From NCBI GenBank assembly GCA_013322215.1, contig JAAMEZ010000058.1, positions 310,001 to 374,000 on the forward strand: DNA of 64,000 bases. Reading direction: 5' to 3'. Origin of the DNA: Martinezella rhizogenes. GTDB taxonomy: Bacteria; Pseudomonadota; Alphaproteobacteria; Rhizobiales; Rhizobiaceae. The position numbers and the translations under genes were made by a program. Below, piece by piece: positions 58,227-64,000 of the stretch. A model generated the notes under the pieces. It searched no databases and was not told the origin of the DNA. It was given only the letters and a program-made list of their open reading frames with translations. Position 1 is the stretch's first letter. Each line of letters begins with the position of its first letter.

Positions 58227-61136
58227 ATGGCAGACAAAATGCTTATCGATGCGTCTCACGAGGAAGAGACGCGCGTCGTTGTCGTTCGCGGGAACCGCAT
58301 AGAAGAGTTTGACTTCGAGTCACAGCACAAGAAGCAAATTCGCGGCAACATCTATCTTGCAAAAGTAACGCGGGTAGAACCTTCGCTTCAGGCCGCTTTC
58401 GTCGATTACGGCGGCAACCGGCACGGCTTCCTGGCCTTTGCCGAAATCCATCCCGATTATTACCAGATCCCGCTTGCCGACCGTCAGGCGCTGCTGAAGG
58501 CCGAGGCCGAAGAACATCGCCGCGAAGACGATGTCGAGCATGTCGAGACGGCGCTTGATCTTTCGCAGCAGGAACAGCCCGATATCGGCATCGTGGCGAA
58601 GGAAGGCGAAGAAGCCGAGGTGCCGGCTGCGACCGGCGAAGAGGCTCCTGCCGCAGAGGCAGCCGCACCCGCCGAAGAAGCAGCTCCGGCCAAGAAGGCA
58701 AAGCCGCGCCGCAGCCGCAAGAAGGCGGTAGCAGACGCTCCCGCCGAAGAGACGCCCGCCCCCGAAGCAACGGCTGCCGTGGATGCGCCAAGCGACGAAG
58801 AAGAAGGACCGTCGGGCGAAATGGCCGCGATGGTCGAAACCGATTCGATCTCCGAGGATGTCGCGACCTCCAAGCGCCGCCACGATGACGACGATGATGA
58901 CGACGATCACGACCATGAAGAGGAAGTGATCGAATCCGTCGGTGCCGAGGACGCGATGGAAGAAGTTCCGGATCGCACCCAACGCAAGCCGCGCAAGCAG
59001 TACCGCATTCAGGAAGTCATCAAGCGCCGCCAGATCCTGCTGGTGCAGGTGGCCAAGGAAGAACGCGGCAACAAGGGTGCCGCACTCACCACCTATCTCT
59101 CGCTCGCAGGCCGCTATTCGGTGCTGATGCCGAACACGGCGCGCGGCGGCGGTATCTCCCGCAAGATTACCAATCCGCAGGACCGCAAGCGCCTGAAGGA
59201 AATCGCCAAGATGCTCGAAGTGCCGCAGGGCATGGGCGTCATCCTGCGCACCGCCGGTGCCAACCGCACCAAGGTCGAGGTAAAGCGCGATTTCGAATAT
59301 CTGATGCGCCTGTGGGAAAATGTCCGTACGCTGACGCTCGCATCGACCGCGCCGTGCCTGGTCTATGAAGAAGGCAGCCTGATCAAGCGCTCGATCCGCG
59401 ATCTCTACAACAAGGATATCGGCGAAATCATCGTTGCCGGCGAAGAAGGCTATCGTGAAGCGAAAGACTTCATGAAGATGCTGATGCCGAGCCACGCCAA
59501 GGTGGTTCAGCCCTATCGCGACATTCACCCGATCTTCTCGCGCTCCGGCATCGAAGCGCAGCTTGACCGCATGCTGCAGCCGCAGGTAACGCTGCGTTCG
59601 GGCGGCTACCTGATCATGAACCAGACGGAAGCGCTGGTCTCGATCGACGTCAACTCCGGCCGCTCGACCCGCGAACATTCGATCGAGGACACCGCACTCC
59701 AGACGAACCTGGAAGCCGCCGAGGAAATCGCGCGCCAGCTTCGCCTGCGCGACCTCGCCGGCCTGATCGTCATCGACTTCATCGACATGGAAGAAAAGCG
59801 CAACAACCGCGCCGTCGAGAAGAAGCTGAAGGAATGCCTGAAGAACGACCGCGCCCGCATCCAGGTTGGCCGCATCTCGCATTTCGGCCTTCTGGAAATG
59901 TCGCGCCAGCGCATCCGCGCTTCGGTTCTCGAAAGCACGACGCAGATCTGCTCGCATTGCGGCGGCACCGGCCACGTGCGCTCGCAGTCTTCCGTTGCCC
60001 TGCACGTCCTGCGCGGCATTGAGGAATACCTGCTCAAGAACACGACGCACGATATCACCGTGCGCACGACGCCGGACATCGCGCTCTATCTGCTCAACCA
60101 CAAGCGCCAGACGATCATCGATTATGAAAGCCGCTTCGGCGTCGCGATCGTCATCGATGCCGACAATGCGGTTGGCACGCAGCACTTCGCGATCGACCGC
60201 GGCGAGCCGGTTGCCAATCCGGTGAAGATCGAAAGCCTGTTCAACTTCGCAGCCATCCCCGACGATGATGACGACGATATCGTCATCGAGGCGGATGAGG
60301 ATGAAGACGAAGAGCTGGAAGAAAAGGCCGCAGGCGCCGAGCAACAGCCTGCTGCTCGCTCCGAAGGCAATGATGGTAACCGCAAGCGCAAGCGCCGTCG
60401 TCGGCGTCGTGGCCGCGGCAATGACGGCCAGGCTGCCTCGGCTTCCGATGACGCCTCCACGGCCAATGCTGCCGAGGATGCAGACGGAGAAGACGGTGAC
60501 GACGATGATGCTGATGCCGGCGCGGAAAATGCCGCATCCGCCGGCGGCGACGATGACGCGCAGCAGAAGCGCAAGCGCCGTCGTCGCGGCAAGCGCGGTG
60601 GCCGCCGCAATCGTGAAAACGAAGGCAACGAACAGATTGCTGCAGGCGAGGAAGCTGGTTCCGACGAAGCTGATGACGCCGAAGCGGAAGATAGTGACGA
60701 AGCAACCGTAACGGTCGCCGAGATCGTCGTTGCCGAAGCCGAATCAGCCGTCGAGGCGCAGCCCGCCATGGCAGCGGTGGAAACAGCAGCCGTCGTCACC
60801 GAAGACGTCAAGCCCGCCAAGGGCCGCGGTCGCCGCAAGGCAAAGGCGGTCGAAGCATCTCCGGTCGAGACGCCTGTCGTCGACGAAGCGCCGACAGCAG
60901 ATGTCGAAATCGAGGCAGTTGCCGAGGTCGCCGAAGTTCTGGACAATTCGGCCGAAGCGACAGCACCCGAGGCAGCTGAGGACGCAGCCAAGCCGGCCCG
61001 TGCCAACCGCGAATCCAACGTTTCCTCCTCTGCTCCGGTGGTAAAGTCGACCCGCACCAATGAAGGTGGCGAAGGCGACGGAGAGCCGACCAAGCCGAAG
61101 AAGGCCGGCTGGTGGCAGCGCCGCGGCTTCTTTTAA
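58227..61136 (+). CDS. rne: Ribonuclease E
   Basis: Endonuclease that starts mRNA decay and processes rRNA and tRNA, 969 residues. The S1 domain starts at GNIYLAKVTRVEPSLQAAFVDYGG (about 38-61), is interrupted by some 165 acidic, Ala/Glu/Pro-rich residues (including a run of Asp at about 213-222), and resumes at RQILLVQVAKEERGNKGAALT. The catalytic DNase-I-like core has SIDVNSGRST (Asp474) and IDFIDM (Asp517). Cys575 and Cys578 in CSHCGGTGH form the zinc link for tetramers. The C-terminal 270 residues are disordered scaffold with Arg-rich patches (KRKRRRRRRGRG) and end KKAGWWQRRGFF. ATG 58227 has GAGGAG ten bases upstream. Confidence 0.97.
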   Translation: MADKMLIDASHEEETRVVVVRGNRIEEFDFESQHKKQIRGNIYLAKVTRVEPSLQAAFVDYGGNRHGFLAFAEIHPDYYQIPLADRQALLKAEAEEHRREDDVEHVETALDLSQQEQPDIGIVAKEGEEAEVPAATGEEAPAAEAAAPAEEAAPAKKAKPRRSRKKAVADAPAEETPAPEATAAVDAPSDEEEGPSGEMAAMVETDSISEDVATSKRRHDDDDDDDDHDHEEEVIESVGAEDAMEEVPDRTQRKPRKQYRIQEVIKRRQILLVQVAKEERGNKGAALTTYLSLAGRYSVLMPNTARGGGISRKITNPQDRKRLKEIAKMLEVPQGMGVILRTAGANRTKVEVKRDFEYLMRLWENVRTLTLASTAPCLVYEEGSLIKRSIRDLYNKDIGEIIVAGEEGYREAKDFMKMLMPSHAKVVQPYRDIHPIFSRSGIEAQLDRMLQPQVTLRSGGYLIMNQTEALVSIDVNSGRSTREHSIEDTALQTNLEAAEEIARQLRLRDLAGLIVIDFIDMEEKRNNRAVEKKLKECLKNDRARIQVGRISHFGLLEMSRQRIRASVLESTTQICSHCGGTGHVRSQSSVALHVLRGIEEYLLKNTTHDITVRTTPDIALYLLNHKRQTIIDYESRFGVAIVIDADNAVGTQHFAIDRGEPVANPVKIESLFNFAAIPDDDDDDIVIEADEDEDEELEEKAAGAEQQPAARSEGNDGNRKRKRRRRRRGRGNDGQAASASDDASTANAAEDADGEDGDDDDADAGAENAASAGGDDDAQQKRKRRRRGKRGGRRNRENEGNEQIAAGEEAGSDEADDAEAEDSDEATVTVAEIVVAEAESAVEAQPAMAAVETAAVVTEDVKPAKGRGRRKAKAVEASPVETPVVDEAPTADVEIEAVAEVAEVLDNSAEATAPEAAEDAAKPARANRESNVSSSAPVVKSTRTNEGGEGDGEPTKPKKAGWWQRRGFF

Positions 61137-61161
61137 GAAGCCCGACCGCACATGATTTGAC

Positions 61162-61193
61162 AAAATCCGGCCGTGGCGACGCGGCCGGATTTT
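61162..61193 (+). terminator. Intrinsic terminator after rne
   Basis: Perfect 12-bp stem AAAATCCGGCCG/CGGCCGGATTTT with an 8-base loop, followed by a further T and CGTTTC, 25 bases past the rne stop. Confidence 0.9.
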
Positions 61194-61399
61194 TCGTTTC
61201 CGGCATCCGATGTATTCGCCCGTCATGCCGAAGCACGCCGCGCAAAAGCATGTCGCGGTCTTGCAATAGCGACGGGAAACAGATCGAGGGTCTAAGCCGA
61301 GAGAAGCGAGCCTCGGAGATCGCGACGCACTTTACGCATACGGCCTCGGGACTTGCGAAAGCACTTTCGCAAGCTGGCACAAGCTGTTGATTGTGGATT

Positions 61400-62557
61400 C
61401 TATTTCAGCCAGGCCGCCATGCGTTCGGTGGCTTCCTCGATCTCGGTATTCGAGCCGGCATAGGAAAAGCGCATTGCGCGATGTCCTTCCACGGGATCGA
61501 AATCGAGGCCGGGCGTGGCGGCGACATTGATTTCCGCCAGCATCTTTTGTGCAAAGACCATGCTGTCATTTGTGAAGCGGCTGACATCGACATAGGCGTA
61601 AAAAGCGCCATCCATCGGCGAGGCAATACGGAAGCCGATTTCCGGCAGCCGACGCATGAGGAAATCGCGGTTGCGACCGTAGCTCTCACGATAGACATCG
61701 AGTTCGGCGCCGGCGCCGAGCGCGGCCTCAGCGGCAATCTGCGACAATTCCGGCGCGGAAATGTAAAGACTCTGGGCCACGCGCTCGATGGGGCGGACCA
61801 GCCGTTCCGGCAAGACCATCCAGCCGATGCGCCAGCCGGTCATGCAGTAATATTTCGAGAAGGAATTGATGACGATTGCCTCGTCGGTCAGCTCCAGCGC
61901 GCTCGTCTCCTCGCCGACGAAAGTCAGCCCATGATAGATCTCGTCGGAGATGAAGGCGATGGAACGGTCGACGCAATAGTCGGCCAGCGCCTTCAGCGCC
62001 GCCCTGCCCGTCACCGTGCCTGTGGGATTGGCGGGGCTTGCGAGCAGCACGCCCTTCAGGCGCTTGCCGCTTGCTGCCTGTGCCGCCTCCAGGCTTTCGG
62101 GCGTGAGCGTAAACTGCGTTTCCTCGGTAACCGGCACTTCGACGACATCGAGGCCGAGTGCAGCCAGGATGTTGCGATAGGCCGGGTAGCCCGGCCGGGC
62201 GATGGCGACGCTATCGCCGGCATCGAACAAGGTCAGGAAGGCAAGATTGAAGCCGGCCGAGGAGCCCGTCGTAATCGCAATGCGCTTCGGATCGATGCTC
62301 AGGCCGTGGCGTGCCTGGTAATGGGCGGAGAGTGCCTGCCGCAAAGCCAGAGTGCCGAGCGCATCCGTATAGCCGATGCGGCCATGACCGAGAGCCGCCC
62401 GTGCTGCCTCCAGAGCCGCTTGAGGTGCGGGATGGGACGGCTGTCCGACAGCCATCGAGATGACCGAGTGTCCGGCCTGGCGTCGCCGCGTCGCTTCCGC
62501 CAGCACGTCCATGGCGTGGAAAGGTTCGACATCACTGCGCTTGGATAGGGAAAACAA
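61400..62557 (-). CDS. Class I/II PLP-dependent aminotransferase
   Basis: Fold-type I aminotransferase of about 385 residues. Landmarks are AVGQPSHPAPQAALEAARAAL, GSSAGFNLAFLTLFDAGD, SPANPTGTVTG, FISDEIYHGLTF and the PLP-lysine motif NSFSKYYCMTGWR (Lys235), ending with the Arg of RFSYAGS that binds the carboxylate. It resembles the AspC/PatA family; the amino acid substrate is not determined. The start is uncertain: TTG 62557 (FSLSKRSDVEPFH) has a GAGAG site 8 bases upstream, while TTG 62563 and TTG 62587 are alternatives. It faces the DsbA-like gene. Confidence 0.88.
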   Translation of the reverse strand: MFSLSKRSDVEPFHAMDVLAEATRRRQAGHSVISMAVGQPSHPAPQAALEAARAALGHGRIGYTDALGTLALRQALSAHYQARHGLSIDPKRIAITTGSSAGFNLAFLTLFDAGDSVAIARPGYPAYRNILAALGLDVVEVPVTEETQFTLTPESLEAAQAASGKRLKGVLLASPANPTGTVTGRAALKALADYCVDRSIAFISDEIYHGLTFVGEETSALELTDEAIVINSFSKYYCMTGWRIGWMVLPERLVRPIERVAQSLYISAPELSQIAAEAALGAGAELDVYRESYGRNRDFLMRRLPEIGFRIASPMDGAFYAYVDVSRFTNDSMVFAQKMLAEINVAATPGLDFDPVEGHRAMRFSYAGSNTEIEEATERMAAWLK

Positions 62558-62769
62558 GGTCAATTCTCTCTCGCATCGGATAGGCAAGCGACATTTGCCG
62601 CAATATCGGCTTGTTCACAATCCTGCGATTGCGGCTTTGTCGTGAAAATTCCTGTTTCTGGAAGTAAGGACGCACCGTAAATTGTCGATGCTTATTTGCG
62701 GATGTTAACCCGACGATGCTATGGCGCATCCGAGAATGACGTCTCCGATCAGATCCAAACGAGGACCCA

Positions 62770-63537
62770 ATGACCTTTTCTCTCAAAAGCCTGCTGACGG
62801 TTTCGGCGATTGCCCTGACAGCGTCCTTCGCCACAATCCAGCCGGCCGCCGCGCTGGACGACCAGCAGAAGAAGGAAATCGGGGATTTCATCAAGGAATA
62901 CCTCGTCGAGCATCCGGAGGTGCTGCTGGATGCGCAGGCCGCGCTCGAAAAGAAGCAGGACGAAGCCCGCATTGCGCAATCGGCCCAGGTGATCGAGCAG
63001 AACAAGGATGCGATCTTCAACTCCAAGAACGATGTGGCCATCGGCAATCCGAAGGGCGATATCACCGTCGTCGAGTTCTTCGACTATAATTGCACCTATT
63101 GCCGGCATGCGCTCGGCGATATGGACAAGCTTCTGCAGCAGGACAAGAATGTTCGTTTCGTCCTGAAGGAATTCCCGATCCTCGGTCAGGATTCGGTTGC
63201 CGCCTCCCGGGTTTCCAGCGCGTTCCGCCTGCTCGCGCCTGAAAAATATGCCGAATTCCATCACAAGCTGCTGGGCAGCGACGGCCGCGCTTCCGAAGAC
63301 ACCGCCATCGAGGTCGCCACCTCGTTTGGCGTCAGCGAAGCGGCCATCCGCGCCGAGATGGCGAAGGCTCCGAACACCGACATGATCAAGGCGACCTACC
63401 AGCTTGCCACCGATCTTGGCGTCAACGGCACGCCCGCCTATGTCATCGGCAACGAGATGGTTTCCGGCGCGATCGGGCTCGATGCCATCAAGGAGAAGAT
63501 CGCCAACGTTCGCAGCTGCGGCAAAACGAGCTGCTGA
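62770..63537 (+). CDS. DsbA-like periplasmic thiol oxidoreductase
   Basis: Exported thioredoxin-fold protein of 255 residues with signal peptide (SLLTVSAIALTASFATIQPAAA) and an N-terminal helical segment (DDQQKKEIGDFIKEYLVEHPEVL) typical of the DsbA_N/Com1 group. The redox motif is Cys108-Thr-Tyr-Cys111 in FFDYNCTYCRHAL, and the cis-Pro loop is VNGTPAYVIGNE. Two more Cys lie at the end (RSCGKTSC). It should form or isomerise disulfides in the periplasm. A good terminator follows, then aroQ. Confidence 0.92.
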   Translation: MTFSLKSLLTVSAIALTASFATIQPAAALDDQQKKEIGDFIKEYLVEHPEVLLDAQAALEKKQDEARIAQSAQVIEQNKDAIFNSKNDVAIGNPKGDITVVEFFDYNCTYCRHALGDMDKLLQQDKNVRFVLKEFPILGQDSVAASRVSSAFRLLAPEKYAEFHHKLLGSDGRASEDTAIEVATSFGVSEAAIRAEMAKAPNTDMIKATYQLATDLGVNGTPAYVIGNEMVSGAIGLDAIKEKIANVRSCGKTSC

Positions 63538-63558
63538 ACGGCGCAAAAATCCACTCTC

Positions 63559-63593
63559 AAAAGCGGATAAGCAAAGTGCCTATCCGCTTTTTT
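63559..63593 (+). terminator. Intrinsic terminator after the DsbA-like gene
   Basis: AAAAGCGGATA pairs with TATCCGCTTTTTT around an 11-base loop (AGCAAAGTGCC), 22 bases past the stop. The stem extends outward through CTCTC/GAGAG (63554-63598) across a bulge, and T6 follows the inner stem. Confidence 0.85.
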
Positions 63594-63745
63594 GAGAGCT
63601 TCGGAACGGCGCTGCGGCATGGCATGGCGCAAAAATGCCAAAATCACGGCGTTTCCACACCTAGAGGCACGCAACCTTCGCACCAGGGCTTTCCTACAGA
63701 GCCGTGGGAGTCTATAGGTTGCGCTGCACTTTGACGGAACCTCTG

Positions 63746-64000
63746 ATGGCGCAAACTATTTTCGTCCTTAACGGACCCAATTTGAATGCTCTCGGCAAGC
63801 GCGAGCCGGGCATCTATGGCGGCAAGACGCTCAAGGATATCGAAGCCGACTGCAAGTCCGCAGGTGAAAGCCTGGGCTTCATCGTCGATTTCCGCCAGAG
63901 CAATCACGAAGGCGTGCTGGTCGACTGGATGCACGAAGCTGGCGATAAGGCCGCCGGCGTCGCGATCAATCCCGGTGCCTATGGTCATACGTCGATCGCG
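63746..64000 (+). CDS. aroQ: 3-dehydroquinate dehydratase, type II (3' end outside window)
   Basis: Shikimate-pathway enzyme that removes water from 3-dehydroquinate; type II forms dodecamers. The first 85 codons are present: MAQTIFVLNGPNLNALGKREPGIYG, whose Asn-Leu-Asn and Tyr (the catalytic Tyr in PGIYG) are typical, SNHEGVLVDWMHEA, and INPGAYGHTSIA with the substrate-binding Asn and Thr-Ser. In rhizobia accB and accC usually follow. There is no strong ribosome site before ATG 63746, but the alignment fixes the start. Confidence 0.95.
   Translation, partial: MAQTIFVLNGPNLNALGKREPGIYGGKTLKDIEADCKSAGESLGFIVDFRQSNHEGVLVDWMHEAGDKAAGVAINPGAYGHTSIA

Noticed and set aside
58320..60344. 674-codon open frame opposite rne
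   Set aside because: Mirror of rne; its hydrophobic and His/Asp-rich stretches come from the Asp and Ala/Glu runs of RNase E.

Overview
The window looks like the main chromosome of an alphaproteobacterium of the Rhizobium/Agrobacterium group. The grounds are: 391-residue EF-Tu encoded twice; an unbroken str-S10-spc-alpha ribosomal-protein block with adk between secY and rpsM; short SecE (66 aa) and NusG (176 aa) proteins; an alphaproteobacterial RNase E with a long acidic insertion in its S1 domain; the mrcA-prfB and divergent amiC/rne order; and an FUSC/DUF1656/HlyD efflux set. The genus is an inference from gene order and protein style; no database was searched. No rRNA genes, insertion sequences, phage genes or CRISPR arrays were seen.

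Layout. 1-8.1 kb is accessory: the 3' part of msrP plus msrQ (repair of oxidised methionine in the periplasm), a marR-FUSC-DUF1656-HlyD efflux operon, a divergent TetR/DinB pair that shares an inverted-repeat operator candidate, a frameshifted phosphotransferase gene, and a DUF2809 membrane protein. 8.2-40.6 kb is the translation and transcription core, almost all read right to left: secE-nusG-rplKA-rplJL-rpoBC, then rpsL-rpsG-fusA-tuf, then rpsJ through rplO, then secY-adk-rpsM-rpsK-rpoA-rplQ. The only break is a 97-codon unknown gene on the + strand between rpsL and rpoC. 40.7-47.5 kb holds tRNA-Trp, a small glycan-type cluster (GT29-like and GT8-like transferases and an NAD-dependent epimerase/dehydrogenase), GrpB, a P-loop kinase, the second tuf, a DUF3597 protein, and tRNA-Gly and tRNA-Tyr behind a very good promoter. 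47.7-53.4 kb has rlmB, an Inh-type protease inhibitor, a SAM methyltransferase, two small unknowns, tRNA-Thr, nadK, and prfB with its programmed +1 frameshift. 53.6-64 kb has mrcA (PBP1a), amiC, divergent rne, a class I aminotransferase, a DsbA-like oxidoreductase and the start of aroQ, which runs off the right end.

How it works together. Most of the window builds and controls the gene-expression machinery: RNA polymerase core, about half of all ribosomal proteins, both elongation factors, the SecYE channel, release factor 2, four tRNAs and the main mRNA-decay nuclease. mrcA and amiC synthesise and cut peptidoglycan.

Most notable observations: (1) several strong hairpins, some with U-runs, lie inside the ribosomal-protein superoperon in unusually long gaps (rplO/secY, rpsM/rpsK, rpsQ/rplN, rplR/rpsE, rplA/rplJ, rplL/rpoB, rpoB/rpoC) and could be attenuators or processing sites; (2) the two tuf genes appear identical to the base, with sharply diverging flanks; (3) four perfect-stem terminators of minus-strand genes all have a GNRA tetraloop; (4) glycan genes sit between tuf2 and trnW-secE; (5) the prfB recoding site is complete. 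I did not find a clearly new multi-gene system.
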